Shown here piece after piece: positions 17,753-27,602 of a DNA stretch of 64,000 bases. The stretch comes from Mycobacterium sp. IS-3022 (GTDB taxonomy: Bacteria; Actinomycetota; Actinomycetes; Mycobacteriales; Mycobacteriaceae), in the NCBI RefSeq assembly GCF_001500065.1, contig NZ_LQIN01000010.1, positions 1-64,000 on the forward strand, read 5' to 3'. Below the pieces are notes generated by a model, which saw only the letters and a list, made by a program, of their open reading frames with translations, was not told the DNA's origin and did not search any database. Position 1 is the first letter of the stretch. Every line of letters begins with the position of its first letter. A program made the position numbers and the translations under genes.

Positions 17753-19066
17753 GTGACTGAATCGGCCGTTCGGACCTATGTGCTCGACACCTCGGTGCTG
17801 CTGTCAGATCCCTGGGCCTGCACGCGCTTTGCCGAGCATGAGGTCGTGGTTCCGCTGGTGGTGATCAGCGAACTCGAAGCCAAGCGTCACCATCATGAGC
17901 TCGGCTGGTTCGCGCGTCAGGCACTGCGGATGTTCGACGATCTGCGGCTCGAATACGGCCGGCTCGATCAGCCGATTCCTGTTGGTGCACAAGGCGGTTC
18001 ACTCCACGTAGAGCTCAACCACAGCGATCCGACGGTGCTACCTGCGGGGTTTCGCACCGAAAGCAACGATGCGCGGATCCTGACCGTCGCGGCCAACCTC
18101 GCGGCCGAAGGTAAACATGTCACGTTGGTGAGCAAGGACATCCCGCTACGGGTGAAGGCCGGTGCGGTCGGTTTGACGGCCGACGAATACCACGCCCAGG
18201 ACGTCATCACGTCCGGCTGGACGGGAATGGCCGAGGTGGAGGTCGGCACCGACGACATCGATGCCTTGTTCGCCGATGGCGAGACAGATCTGGAGGCCGC
18301 TCGAAACCTACCCTGCCACACCGGAATTCGATTGCTCGGCGGCACCTCGCACGCGCTGGGCCGGGTGACGCCGGAGAAGCGGGTGCAGTTGGTGCGCGGA
18401 GACCGGGAGGCGTTCGGGCTGCGTGGCCGCTCCGCCGAACAGCGCGTGGCGTTGGACCTGCTGCTCGACGAGTCCGTCGGCATCGTCTCGCTCGGCGGCA
18501 AGGCGGGTACCGGCAAATCCGCGCTGGCGCTGTGCGCAGGGCTGGAGGCCGTGCTGGAGCGTCGCACCCAGCGCAAGGTCGTGGTGTTCCGTCCGCTGTA
18601 CGCGGTCGGCGGGCAGGACCTCGGCTACCTGCCCGGCAGTGAGAGCGAGAAGATGGGCCCGTGGGCGCAGGCGGTCTTCGACACGCTCGAGGGGTTGGCC
18701 AGCCCCGCGGTGCTCGAGGAGGTGCTGGCGCGCGGCATGCTCGAGGTCTTGCCGCTGACGCACATCCGGGGCCGGTCGTTGCACGACTCGTTCGTGATCG
18801 TCGACGAGGCCCAGTCGCTGGAGCGCAACGTGTTGCTGACCGTGCTGTCGCGACTGGGCGCCGGGTCGCGCGTCGTGCTCACCCACGACGTCGCCCAGCG
18901 CGACAATCTGCGCGTCGGCCGGCACGACGGCGTCGCGGCGGTGATCGAAAAGCTCAAGGGCCATCCGCTGTTCGCCCACATCACGCTGCTGCGCAGCGAA
19001 CGCTCGCCGATCGCCGCGCTGGTGACCGAGATGCTGGAGGAGATCAGCCCCGGCGCGCTGCCGTGA
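17753..19066 (+). CDS. phoH2: PhoH2, PIN-domain RNase fused to PhoH ATPase/helicase
   Basis: About 437 residues, Rv1095 homologue. The N-terminal PIN domain begins [11 protein letters not shown] (acidic metal site) and continues through [14 protein letters not shown]; the C-terminal PhoH P-loop ATPase has [15 protein letters not shown] and the Walker-B-like [12 protein letters not shown]. Mycobacterial PhoH2 has been reported to unwind and cleave RNA in an ATP-dependent, sequence-biased way. GTG 17753 is preceded by GAGGAG at 17741-17746; ATG 17723, which overlaps the upstream short ORF, would add 10 residues and is the alternative start. It is convergent with the small gene at 19088. Confidence 0.94.
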   Translation: MTESAVRTYVLDTSVLLSDPWACTRFAEHEVVVPLVVISELEAKRHHHELGWFARQALRMFDDLRLEYGRLDQPIPVGAQGGSLHVELNHSDPTVLPAGFRTESNDARILTVAANLAAEGKHVTLVSKDIPLRVKAGAVGLTADEYHAQDVITSGWTGMAEVEVGTDDIDALFADGETDLEAARNLPCHTGIRLLGGTSHALGRVTPEKRVQLVRGDREAFGLRGRSAEQRVALDLLLDESVGIVSLGGKAGTGKSALALCAGLEAVLERRTQRKVVVFRPLYAVGGQDLGYLPGSESEKMGPWAQAVFDTLEGLASPAVLEEVLARGMLEVLPLTHIRGRSLHDSFVIVDEAQSLERNVLLTVLSRLGAGSRVVLTHDVAQRDNLRVGRHDGVAAVIEKLKGHPLFAHITLLRSERSPIAALVTEMLEEISPGALP

Positions 19067-19087
19067 TGGTGTTGCGCTACCAGTCGT

Positions 19088-19330
19088 TCAGCGATCGGTA
19101 GCGCGCCCGAGTCCCTGGCGGTGGCGGCTGCTGCGGGCCAGGTACCAGCCGGCGGCCGCCGCCCCGCCCAGCGCCACCACCCGATCGGCGCGGTCGCCAC
19201 GCGGCAGGTCGAGCAGCGACACCAGGCCCAGCACCGCGAACCCGGTGCGCAGAGCGGGCTGGCTGGTGGCCGTCGTGACGAGAGCGGTGTTCTTGTCGGT
19301 CAGGGTCGCGGAAGCTTCGTCGAGACGCAC
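19088..19330 (-). CDS. Small putative membrane protein
   Basis: GTG 19330 is preceded by a strong AGGAGG (complement of 19335-19340) four bases away, which supports a real gene of 80 residues. It has two weakly hydrophobic segments (ALRTGFAVLGLVSLLDL and VVALGGAAAAGWYLA) and a basic C-terminus. No family is recognised. It lies between phoH2 and the LAL-type regulator. A longer reading from 19390 is possible but lacks a ribosome-binding site. Confidence 0.55.
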   Translation of the reverse strand: MRLDEASATLTDKNTALVTTATSQPALRTGFAVLGLVSLLDLPRGDRADRVVALGGAAAAGWYLARSSRHRQGLGRATDR

Positions 19331-19409
19331 CGGTCCTCCTGTCGATCGGGTGACGGGGCAGCCATTTGACGGTAAATCTTTCGCCGCCACAGGGGAATAG
19401 GGAATTTCC

Positions 19410-22193
19410 CTATGCCCCGGTCGATGTTTCGGGCGCGTGCGGCCTGCCGAGGTGCCGGCCCAGCTCCGCCCGCGACCTGATGCCGAGTTTGCGGTAGATG
19501 CGGGCGAGGTTGGCTTCGACGGTCTTGGGGCTGATGAACAGCGCGGCCGCGACGTCGCGGTTCTTCATCCCCGATGCGGCGAGTTCGGCGACCCGCCGCT
19601 CGGACGGCGTCAACTCGGCGGTGCCGTGTCGCCCCCCGCTCGCGAGGGGAAGCTCGGCGCGGGCTCGGGCCGCCCACAGCGGGATGTTCAGGCGCTCGAA
19701 TATGTCCACTGCTTCCTGCAGGTGCGCCGACGCCGACTCCTTCTTGCGCTGGCGACGCTCGAGCCGGCCCAGGGTCAGCAGCGTCCGCCCGCGCTCGAAG
19801 GGCATCGGCAGATCCTCGTGTGCGGTCATCGCCTGCCCCGCCGCGTCATGGGCGCCGTCGAGATCGCCGCGGGCGGCCAACAGCATGGCGCGCGACCGTG
19901 CGCCCACCGCGAGCATCCACTGGCGGTGGAGCCGGCGGCCGTTGTTCTCCAGCGCTGCGATGAGCGGCTCGGCCTCGGCGAGGCGGCCCAGTTGGACAAG
20001 CGCCTCGACGGCGTCGGGCAGAAAGGAGGCATTGGGCAGTTCGGTCGGAGTCTGCTCCGGATCGAACTGGGCCAGCATCGGCTGCAGCGCGGCCACCGCG
20101 GCCTGGTGGTTGCCCAGCGACACCTCGAGGAAGCCCAGGGCGGCCAGCACGCGCTCCGCCAGCCGGAATGCCCCGGTGCGCCTGGCACATTCGAGGGCGT
20201 CGTCGATCGCTTGGCGCGCGGCGTCCTCCTGGCCTGCGAACGCGGTCAGCTGTGCGCGCAGGCTTTGGGTGAGGAACTGCGGGGTGTTGCCACCGATCTG
20301 CCGCGCCTTCTCCAGCGCATCCTCGGCGACCAGGTTGGCCCAGACGAAGTCGCCCCGCCAGATCGCATTCGTCACCACATGCTGCGAGACGAACACGTGC
20401 TCGCCTTCTTCGCCCTTCTCCAGGCAGCGGGCGCGGATCTTGTCCAGCTCCTCGCGCGCCTCGTCGAGCCGGCCGGTCCATTCCAGCAACAGCGCGTGCT
20501 GCACGGTGGGCCGGAACACCAGCGGCGTATACGCCTCCGGGTCCTCCAGCTCCAATGCCCGCCGGAGCAACTCGTCGTCGTAGCCCTCGCCCGCGGCGAA
20601 CCGCATCATGGCCAGCATCCCGAGCGCCATGCCGAGCAAGTGCGGGTTGTCGACACGCTCGGCGCACGCGACCGCCTCCTCCGCGGTTGCAACGCCCTTC
20701 TTCAAGTCGTTGCCGTGAAACAGCGTGTAGGCCAACGTGATCAACGTCTGTACCCGCAGCGCGCGGTTGTCGTGGTCTTCGTCGAGCGCGTCGCACAGCA
20801 GGCGCGTGCCTTCGATGAAGCCCTCCCCGTAGAGCCGCACGACGGCCAGGCGGCTCAACGCCTCCGCACGCAGCGCGCCTGACGGCAGGTGCTCGATCGC
20901 CTCTTCGAGGACCGCAGCCGCCCGTTCGGAATTCCCGGCGTCGAAGTGGTGCAGCGCCGAGCGCAGCCGCCGTTGGGGGGTGTCGCCGCCGAGTCCTATC
21001 GCCAGGTCCATCAGTTCAGCCGCCGCCGCGGGCGCTCCGCGCACCCGGGCCGAATCCGCCGCCGCGTCCAGCGCCCGCAACGTGATCTCGTCGCCGCGGG
21101 TGGCGGCCAGCGCCAGATGCCGGGCCCGCAGCTCAGGCTCCTCGACGATCTCGGCGAGGCGGCGGTGCATCGACCGGCGCCGACCGGGTGAGGCCTGGGT
21201 GTAGACGCCCGTCGCCAGCAGTGGATGGGCAAACCGGATCCGGTTGCCGTCGATCGCGACGATGCCCTTGCTCTCGGCGATCTCCAACAGATCGACGAGC
21301 CGGTCGTCGTCGCCCGTCGTCGCTTCCGACACCAGTTCCACCGTGGGCATTGCCAGGCACGCGGCGGCGAGCAACGCGTCGTGCACATCGGCGTCGAGAC
21401 CGGCCAGCCGGGCACGTACCACATCGGTCAACGTTTGGGGCAGCGACGGACCGATACCCGAAGAGCGTTCATCGATCGAGCGGGCCAATTCGATTGCGTA
21501 GAACGGGTTTCCGCCCGATACCTGGTGAATCCGCCCGACCGTGGGGCGGGAGAACGGCCGTCGCAGCCGCGTCGAGACGGCGGCATGGAGGTCTTGAACA
21601 CTCAACGGGCTCAACCTGATTCGATGGACCGCCTCGGGCCGCGGCAGCTGCAGCCAGGCGGTGCCCGCGCCATCGCCGGGGTCAGTCCGGATACTGGCCA
21701 GCAGTCCCGTGCGCCCGGTGAGCCGGCGCGCCGCGAAAGCGAGCACGTGCACGCTCGACGGGTCGAGCCACTGCAGGTCGTCGATGGCCATCAGGACGGG
21801 CCGCTCCTCGGCGAGTCGCTCGAGCACCGACAGGAACGCCGCGGCCACCGCCCGCTGGTCGGTCACCGCATCGTTGTCCGCCCGCAGCAGCACCTGATCG
21901 AGCGCGAGGCGTTGAGGGGTCGGCAAGTCGGCCCAGGCAGCGGCGTCTGCGTCGTCGAGCAGGTCCGCCAGAGCGGTGTAGGCGAGCACTGATTCGGCGG
22001 CCGTCGCTCGCGTCGAGAGGACCCGGAAACCGCGCTGCCGCGCCTGCTCGATGGCAGCTGACCACAACGTGGTCTTGCCGATGCCGGCCTCACCCTCGAT
22101 CAGCAGCGCCGACGGGCCGGCCTCCACCGACTCCAGGAAGGCGGCGACGGCGCGCAGATGTGTCGACTGGCCGATCACGACGTCCCTCGGCAT
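19410..22193 (-). CDS. Large ATP-binding LuxR-family (LAL) transcriptional regulator
   Basis: A 927-residue regulator with three parts: an N-terminal AAA/NACHT-like ATPase with Walker A GEAGIGKTT (34-42) and Walker B LMAIDDLQWLD (about 135-145); a long helical middle region of TPR-like repeats (about 350-840); and a C-terminal LuxR HTH (about 862-927, TPSERRVAELAASGMKNRDVAAALFISPKTVEANLARIYRKL). LAL proteins activate nearby catabolic or secondary-metabolism genes after ligand binding. No obvious target operon lies beside it; fumarase is next on the same strand. Its signal is unknown. Confidence 0.9.
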   Translation of the reverse strand: MPRDVVIGQSTHLRAVAAFLESVEAGPSALLIEGEAGIGKTTLWSAAIEQARQRGFRVLSTRATAAESVLAYTALADLLDDADAAAWADLPTPQRLALDQVLLRADNDAVTDQRAVAAAFLSVLERLAEERPVLMAIDDLQWLDPSSVHVLAFAARRLTGRTGLLASIRTDPGDGAGTAWLQLPRPEAVHRIRLSPLSVQDLHAAVSTRLRRPFSRPTVGRIHQVSGGNPFYAIELARSIDERSSGIGPSLPQTLTDVVRARLAGLDADVHDALLAAACLAMPTVELVSEATTGDDDRLVDLLEIAESKGIVAIDGNRIRFAHPLLATGVYTQASPGRRRSMHRRLAEIVEEPELRARHLALAATRGDEITLRALDAAADSARVRGAPAAAAELMDLAIGLGGDTPQRRLRSALHHFDAGNSERAAAVLEEAIEHLPSGALRAEALSRLAVVRLYGEGFIEGTRLLCDALDEDHDNRALRVQTLITLAYTLFHGNDLKKGVATAEEAVACAERVDNPHLLGMALGMLAMMRFAAGEGYDDELLRRALELEDPEAYTPLVFRPTVQHALLLEWTGRLDEAREELDKIRARCLEKGEEGEHVFVSQHVVTNAIWRGDFVWANLVAEDALEKARQIGGNTPQFLTQSLRAQLTAFAGQEDAARQAIDDALECARRTGAFRLAERVLAALGFLEVSLGNHQAAVAALQPMLAQFDPEQTPTELPNASFLPDAVEALVQLGRLAEAEPLIAALENNGRRLHRQWMLAVGARSRAMLLAARGDLDGAHDAAGQAMTAHEDLPMPFERGRTLLTLGRLERRQRKKESASAHLQEAVDIFERLNIPLWAARARAELPLASGGRHGTAELTPSERRVAELAASGMKNRDVAAALFISPKTVEANLARIYRKLGIRSRAELGRHLGRPHAPETSTGA

Positions 22194-22236
22194 ACCCGTT
22201 GGTGTCGGGGTTCACCCATGACGCCGGGTGGACGCC

Positions 22237-23655
22237 CTAGCGGTCGTCGTCTTTCACCTTGGCCATCGCCAAGACGTCGAGACGCTTGTCCAGTTCTTCC
22301 TCGGACAACTTTTCGCCGATCAACCCTCGGTCGATGACGGTCTGGCGGATGGTCTTCTTCTCCTTGAGCGCCTGCTTGGCGACCGCTGCGGCCTCCTCGT
22401 AACCGATGGTCGAGTTCAGCGGCGTCACGATCGAGGGCGACGACTCCGCCAGCTCGCGCAACCGGTCCTCGTTGGCCACCAGGCCGTCGATGCAGCGTTC
22501 GGCGAACAGCTTCGAGGAGTTGGTCAGGATCTTGAACGACTCGAGGATGTTGCGAGCCATCATCGGGATGTAGACGTTGAGTTCGAAAGCGCCGGACGCG
22601 CCTCCGAACGCGATCGCGGCGTCATTGCCGATCACCTGCGCGGCCACCTGCGTGACCGCCTCGGGAATCACCGGATTCACCTTGCCGGGCATGATCGAGC
22701 TGCCCGGTTGCAGATCCGGCAGCTGGATCTCGCCGAGCCCGGTCAGCGGTCCCGAGCCCATCCACCGGATGTCATTGGCGATCTTAGTCAGCGACACGGC
22801 GATTGTGCGCAGCGCGCCGGACGCTTCCACCAGCCCGTCGCGGGCGGCCTGCGCCTCGAAATGATTGGCTGCGACCCGCAATTCGGCCAGCCCGGTCTGC
22901 TCGCTGAGCACGGCGACGACGCGCTCGTCGAAATCGTCTGGCGCGTTCAGCCCGGTGCCGACCGCGGTGCCGCCGATGGCCAGTTCACCCAGCCGCGGCA
23001 GCGTGGCCCGCACCCTCTCTATGCCCGCCTCGATCTGGCGCGCGTAGCCGCTGAACTCCTGGCCCAGCGTCACCGGGACGGCATCCATCAGATGCGTGCG
23101 ACCGGACTTGACGACGGTGCGCCACTGCCGGGCCTTGGCATCCAGCGACTCGTGCAGCACCTCGAGCGCCGGGATCAGATGGCGCACAGCGGCTTCCGTC
23201 GCGGCGATGTGTGTCGCGGTGGGGAAGGTGTCGTTCGACGACTGCGACATGTTCACGTCGTCGTTGGGATGCACGGTCACGCCGTTGCGCGCCGCGATGC
23301 CCGCGATCACCTCGTTGGTGTTCATGTTCGAGCTGGTGCCCGAACCGGTCTGGAAGACGTCGATGGGGAACTGGTCGTCGTGCCTGCCGTCGGCGATCTC
23401 ACCGGCCGCGGCGATGATCGCGTCGGCCTTGTCGGCTGCCAGCAGGCCGAGGTCCTTGTTCACCTGTGCACAGGCGCCCTTCAGCAGCCCGAGAGCCCGG
23501 ATCTGGGTGCGCTCGAGACCGCGGCCGGAGATCGGGAAGTTCTCCACGGCGCGCTGCGTCTGCGCGCGCCACAGCGCATTGGCCGGCACCCGGACCTCGC
23601 CCATGGTGTCGTGCTCGATGCGGTACTCGACGTCCTGAGACGAGTCGATGCTCAT
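22237..23655 (-). CDS. fum: Fumarate hydratase class II
   Basis: A 472-residue homotetrameric class II fumarase (Rv1098c homologue) that hydrates fumarate to malate in the citric acid cycle. The signature loop [11 protein letters not shown] (318-328) has the catalytic Ser; [11 protein letters not shown] near 185-195 has the catalytic His; [10 protein letters not shown] (138-147) is the substrate-binding motif. ATG 23655 is preceded by AAGGGA. It is separated from glpX by only 22 bases on the same strand, so the two are probably one operon linking the TCA cycle and gluconeogenesis. Confidence 0.97.
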   Translation of the reverse strand: MSIDSSQDVEYRIEHDTMGEVRVPANALWRAQTQRAVENFPISGRGLERTQIRALGLLKGACAQVNKDLGLLAADKADAIIAAAGEIADGRHDDQFPIDVFQTGSGTSSNMNTNEVIAGIAARNGVTVHPNDDVNMSQSSNDTFPTATHIAATEAAVRHLIPALEVLHESLDAKARQWRTVVKSGRTHLMDAVPVTLGQEFSGYARQIEAGIERVRATLPRLGELAIGGTAVGTGLNAPDDFDERVVAVLSEQTGLAELRVAANHFEAQAARDGLVEASGALRTIAVSLTKIANDIRWMGSGPLTGLGEIQLPDLQPGSSIMPGKVNPVIPEAVTQVAAQVIGNDAAIAFGGASGAFELNVYIPMMARNILESFKILTNSSKLFAERCIDGLVANEDRLRELAESSPSIVTPLNSTIGYEEAAAVAKQALKEKKTIRQTVIDRGLIGEKLSEEELDKRLDVLAMAKVKDDDR

Positions 23656-23677
23656 GTGGTCCCTTCGTGTCTGGGTG

Positions 23678-24706
23678 TTACGGCAGCGGGTAGACGGCGT
23701 TGCTGTCGCCGGTGAAGTCGATCGCAGAGTATTCGCTGAGCTTGGACAACCGGTGGTACGCCTCGATCATCCGCACGGTGCCCGACTTCGACCGCATCAC
23801 GATCGACTGGGTGGTGCAGCCACCGCTGTAGAAGTGAACGCCCTTGAGCAGGTCGCCGTCGGTGACACCGGTCGCGCAGAAGAACACGTTGTCGCCGGAG
23901 ACCAGGTCCTCGGTGGTAAGCACGCGATCCAGGTCGTGGCCGCGGTCTAGAGCCTTCTGACGCTCCTCGTCGTCCCTGGGCGCCAACTGTCCCTGGATCT
24001 CGCCGCCCATGCAGCGGATGGCGGCCGCGGCGATGATTCCTTCCGGTGTGCCGCCGATGCCGGCCAGCATGTCGGTGCTGGTGTTCGGGCGGCACGCCGA
24101 GATCGCCCCCGCGACATCGCCGTCGGTGATCAGGCGGCACCTCGCGCCGGCTTCGCGCACGTCGGCGATCAGTTGCTGATGGCGCGGCCGGTCGAGGATG
24201 CAGACGGTCAGGTCGGAGACCGAGACGTTCTTGGCCTTGGCCACCTTGCGGATGTTCTCCCCGATCGGCGCGGTGATGTCGATCGCGTCGACAGCCTCCG
24301 GGCCGACGGCGATCTTGCTCATGTAGAACACCGCCGACGGGTCGAACATGGTGCCGCGTTCGGACACCGCGAGCACCGAGATCGCGTTGGACAGGCCCTT
24401 GCTCATCAGCGTGGTGCCGTCGATCGGGTCGACGGCGAAGTCGCACTCCGGCCCGTCGCCGTTGCCGACCTCCTCGCCGTTGTAGAGCATCGGCGCGTTG
24501 TCCTTCTCACCCTCGCCGATCACCACGACCCCGCGCATCGACACCGAGTTGACCAGTTCGCGCATGGCGTCCACGGCGGCACCGTCGCCACCCTCCTTGT
24601 CGCCGCGGCCTACCCAGCGGCCGGCGGCCATCGCACCGGCTTCGGTGACTCGGACGAGTTCGAGGGCGAGATTTCGATCGGGGGCTTCCCCGCGGGCCGG
24701 ACTCAT
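23678..24706 (-). CDS. glpX: Fructose-1,6-bisphosphatase class II
   Basis: A 342-residue GlpX-type FBPase, Rv1099c homologue, that hydrolyses fructose-1,6-bisphosphate in gluconeogenesis. Metal and substrate motifs include [20 protein letters not shown] and [16 protein letters not shown]. In M. tuberculosis GlpX is the main FBPase. It starts at 24706 divergently from the DUF4245 gene with 54 bases between starts, and lies directly upstream of fum. Confidence 0.95.
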   Translation of the reverse strand: MSPARGEAPDRNLALELVRVTEAGAMAAGRWVGRGDKEGGDGAAVDAMRELVNSVSMRGVVVIGEGEKDNAPMLYNGEEVGNGDGPECDFAVDPIDGTTLMSKGLSNAISVLAVSERGTMFDPSAVFYMSKIAVGPEAVDAIDITAPIGENIRKVAKAKNVSVSDLTVCILDRPRHQQLIADVREAGARCRLITDGDVAGAISACRPNTSTDMLAGIGGTPEGIIAAAAIRCMGGEIQGQLAPRDDEERQKALDRGHDLDRVLTTEDLVSGDNVFFCATGVTDGDLLKGVHFYSGGCTTQSIVMRSKSGTVRMIEAYHRLSKLSEYSAIDFTGDSNAVYPLP

Positions 24707-24760
24707 GCGCAGATTGTCCCATTAGCCGGTCGGCCTGTGGGAGCTGGGATACTGGCGGCA

Positions 24761-25438
24761 ATGGAAGAACAGCCCGAACCCCGCACCGCGGTCGCCGCCC
24801 AACCGGCGCCGCACCCCAGGCCCGCCAAGTCGCGGCTGCTGCAGGACGGCCGCGACATGTTCTGGTCGATGGCGCCGCTGGTGCTGGCCTGCATCGTTCT
24901 GGCCGGTCTGCTGGGCATGTGCTCGTTTCAGGCGGCCGGGCCGGGGCAGGGGCCCGCGCCGTCCTACGACGCCCGCGCCGCGCTGCAGGCCGACGCCGAT
25001 GCGCTGAAGATTCCCATCCGAATGCCCGAACTGCCCGAGGGCTGGCAGTCCAACTCCGGTAGCCGGAAGGGCATCGACGGCGGGCGTACCGATCCCGCGT
25101 CGGGCCAGCCGGCGCGCGCGGTCAGCTCCACGGTCGGGTTTCTGGCGCCGAGCGGGATGTACCTGAGCCTGACGCAGAGCAACGCCGACGAAGCCAAGCT
25201 GGTCGGCTCGATCAATTCCGACGTGGTGCCGACCGGGGTGCAGGACGTCGACGGCGTGACGTGGGTGGTCTACGAGGGCGGCGACGGTGATGGCGAGCCC
25301 GCCGAACCGGTGTGGACGACGCGGCTGGCCGGTCCGACCGGGCCCGCCCAGATCGCGCTGACAGGCGCCGCGGGTACCGATGAGTACCGTACACTGGCGG
25401 CGGCGACGCAGACCGCATCGCCGCTGCCCGCCAAGTAA
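24761..25438 (+). CDS. DUF4245 membrane-anchored protein (Rv1100-like)
   Basis: A 225-residue protein: a Pro/Ala-rich cytoplasmic N-terminus, one transmembrane segment at about residues 35-55 (WSMAPLVLACIVLAGLLGMC), then an extracytoplasmic domain with LPEGWQSNSGSRKGI, the hallmark opening of DUF4245. ATG 24761 is chosen because it gives this N-terminus; a much longer open frame upstream is antisense to glpX. It corresponds in position to Rv1100. Function unknown. Confidence 0.83.
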   Translation: MEEQPEPRTAVAAQPAPHPRPAKSRLLQDGRDMFWSMAPLVLACIVLAGLLGMCSFQAAGPGQGPAPSYDARAALQADADALKIPIRMPELPEGWQSNSGSRKGIDGGRTDPASGQPARAVSSTVGFLAPSGMYLSLTQSNADEAKLVGSINSDVVPTGVQDVDGVTWVVYEGGDGDGEPAEPVWTTRLAGPTGPAQIALTGAAGTDEYRTLAAATQTASPLPAK

Positions 25439-25452
25439 CGGATGGAGACGCC

Positions 25453-26250
25453 ATGACCGCCCCGGAAGCAGACCTCACGGGATGGGTCATGGCGCCGTTC
25501 TCCGCGGCCGGTTACACGCACGACGTCTATCGCAGGGGCGAAGGCCCGGGCGTCGTGCTGATCCCGGAGATGCCCGGCGCTCACCCCGGTGTGCTGGCGC
25601 TCGGTAATCATCTGGTGGACAACGGGTTCACCGTCGCGATCCCGTCGCTGTTCGGCACGCCGGGTGCGCCCGCAATGCGGCCCGGCGCCGTGCCGGTGAT
25701 GCTTCGCGGTTGTGTGGCAAGGGAATTCGCGGGCCTGGCCACCAACGCCGACCGGCCCGTTGCCCACTACCTGCGTGCGCTGGCCCGCGACCTCGACGAG
25801 AAGACACCGGGCAAGGGGGTCGGCATCATCGGGCAGTGCTTCACCGGTGGTTTCGCGCTGGCCGCGGCGGTCGACGACAGCGTGCTGGCGCCGGTGCTCA
25901 GCCAGCCGTCGCTGCCGCTTCCGCTCACCCCCAAGCAGCGCCGCGACCCGGGACTGTCCGAGGCCGAGCTCAAGATCGTCGAACGGCGCGCCGCCACCGA
26001 GGGATTGTGTGCGCTGGGTTTGCGTTTCACCGACGACCCGCTGGTGCCTGCCGCGCGGTTCAAGACTCTCAAGGACCGGCTCGGCGACGCGTTCGAGGTG
26101 ATCGAGATCGACTCACGCAAGGGCAACGAGCACGGGTTCACCAAGATGGCGCACTCGGTGCTGACGCGGGAACTGCGCAAGCAGGACGGTCATCCCACCG
26201 ACGCGGCGCTCAAGCGCGTGATCGCCTTCCTCACGGAGCGGCTGACGTAG
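25453..26250 (+). CDS. Dienelactone hydrolase family protein
   Basis: A 265-residue alpha/beta-hydrolase. The nucleophile is Cys129 in GIIGQCFTGG, the Cys variant typical of dienelactone hydrolases, and the C-terminal NEHGFTKMAHS supplies the His. The product would hydrolyse a lactone or ester intermediate, as in aromatic degradation, but no ring-cleavage genes are nearby, so the substrate is open. It starts 14 bases after the DUF4245 gene and is probably co-transcribed with it. Confidence 0.83.
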   Translation: MTAPEADLTGWVMAPFSAAGYTHDVYRRGEGPGVVLIPEMPGAHPGVLALGNHLVDNGFTVAIPSLFGTPGAPAMRPGAVPVMLRGCVAREFAGLATNADRPVAHYLRALARDLDEKTPGKGVGIIGQCFTGGFALAAAVDDSVLAPVLSQPSLPLPLTPKQRRDPGLSEAELKIVERRAATEGLCALGLRFTDDPLVPAARFKTLKDRLGDAFEVIEIDSRKGNEHGFTKMAHSVLTRELRKQDGHPTDAALKRVIAFLTERLT

Positions 26251-26255
26251 GCTCG

Positions 26256-26280
26256 GGCGCGCTTGCGCTTTGGGCGCGCC
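26256..26280. terminator. GC-only 7-bp hairpin between convergent genes
   Basis: GGCGCGC (26256-26262) pairs perfectly with GCGCGCC (26274-26280) around an 11-base loop, just after the dienelactone hydrolase stop and before the convergent transporter gene. No U-tract. The remaining bases of the 118-base gap (26281-26368) show nothing further. Confidence 0.4.
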
Positions 26281-26368
26281 GGCCCGAACGGTTGTGGCGC
26301 ACCTGTCAAATGCGTTCCGCGTGTCACAGCGTGCGACGTTTTGCAGACGAGTTCTCGCTTGAGCCAAG

Positions 26369-27592
26369 TCAGTCGGCGTCCCGGGTGGCGGCTGGCGCCT
26401 TCTCGCCGTCCTTCTCGTCGGCGTCTTCAGTGTCGCTGCCGGCCTTGTGCTCGCGGGATTCCTTGATGCGACGGCCCAACCACCAGAATGGGTTGCGCCG
26501 CTTGGGTTTCTCGTCTTCGGCGGGCCGCTGGATGGGCACACCCTTGTACACCGACAGGTAGACGATGATCGTCGTGACGATGACGATCATCAGCACTGGA
26601 CCGATCACGATGCCCCACGCGCCGAACATGCTGATGCCCGAGAACACGGCGAGCAACATCAGCGCCGGGTCCAGCCGCGCTTCGCGAGGTACCAGGATCG
26701 GCCGCAGGAAGTTGTCGATGTTGGTCACCACGATGAGATGGAACAGGATCACGAACACGCCGCCGAAGATGTTGCCGAACAGGATCATTCCGATCCCGAA
26801 CGGGATGGTGACGATGCCGCTGCCCAGGGGTATCACCGATAGCGCGGACAGCAGCACCGCGAACAGGAAGAAGCCCTGATGGAATCCGGCGAGATAGATC
26901 GACAGCGCGCCCGCGACGCCCTGGCACACCGCGATGACGAACTGGCCCATCACGGTGCCCTTGACCATCGCGCCCATCTTCGCCATGTAGAGGTCGGTGG
27001 TCTCCTCGCCGAGCGGGTTGAGCTGGCGGATGATCGTCACCACCCGGTCGCGGTTGACGAGCAGTGAGATGAACACGTATACGAACAGGATCAGCGCGGT
27101 CACGGCGCCGAAAACGCCGCCCGCGGCGCCCTGAAGCAAGCCGAGCAGCCACTGGCCGGCATCCTGAGCCACCCTCGTCATCGAACCTTGCAGCGACTGC
27201 GGGGTGACGGTGGTGTCGACGTAGGGCACCCGGTCCAGCAGGTCGTTGACGAACTGCAGCGCACGGTCGCCCAGCGTCGACAGGTCGGTGCGGGCGACCC
27301 ATTCGGCCACCCGTTCCACCATGGTGCTGATCTGCACCACCGCGAGGAACACGAACAGGCTCAACGGCACGATCACCGCCGCGGTCGCGGCTAGCAACGT
27401 CACCGTCGCAGACAGCCCGGTGCCGATCCGCCTGTTGAGCCGAATGTAGAGCGGCGAGAACAGGTAAGCGGCCACGGCGGCGACCACCACGAGAATGAAG
27501 TAACCGCGCAGGAAGTACGCGCCGAACACGATCGCGACCACGGTGGCGACGGCCAGCGAACGCTTCTGCATGAGCGTGAATTCGGTATCCAC
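26369..27592 (-). CDS. AI-2E family transporter (Rv1101c-like)
   Basis: A 407-residue membrane protein with about eight transmembrane helices, a large soluble loop after helix 3, and the family C-terminal block PILVPREARLDPALMLLAVFSGISMFGAWGIVIGP. Named after TqsA/AI-2 exporters, but members in actinobacteria have no proven substrate and some are Na+/H+ antiporters. The tail is highly charged (EDADEKDGEKAP). It occupies the Rv1101c position. Confidence 0.88.
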   Translation of the reverse strand: MDTEFTLMQKRSLAVATVVAIVFGAYFLRGYFILVVVAAVAAYLFSPLYIRLNRRIGTGLSATVTLLAATAAVIVPLSLFVFLAVVQISTMVERVAEWVARTDLSTLGDRALQFVNDLLDRVPYVDTTVTPQSLQGSMTRVAQDAGQWLLGLLQGAAGGVFGAVTALILFVYVFISLLVNRDRVVTIIRQLNPLGEETTDLYMAKMGAMVKGTVMGQFVIAVCQGVAGALSIYLAGFHQGFFLFAVLLSALSVIPLGSGIVTIPFGIGMILFGNIFGGVFVILFHLIVVTNIDNFLRPILVPREARLDPALMLLAVFSGISMFGAWGIVIGPVLMIVIVTTIIVYLSVYKGVPIQRPAEDEKPKRRNPFWWLGRRIKESREHKAGSDTEDADEKDGEKAPAATRDAD

Positions 27593-27602
27593 GCCGCTAT
27601 GT

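Noticed and set aside
22228..23715. 495-codon open frame antisense to fumarase
   Set aside because: Arg/His/Gly-rich translation typical of shadows; fum is unambiguous.
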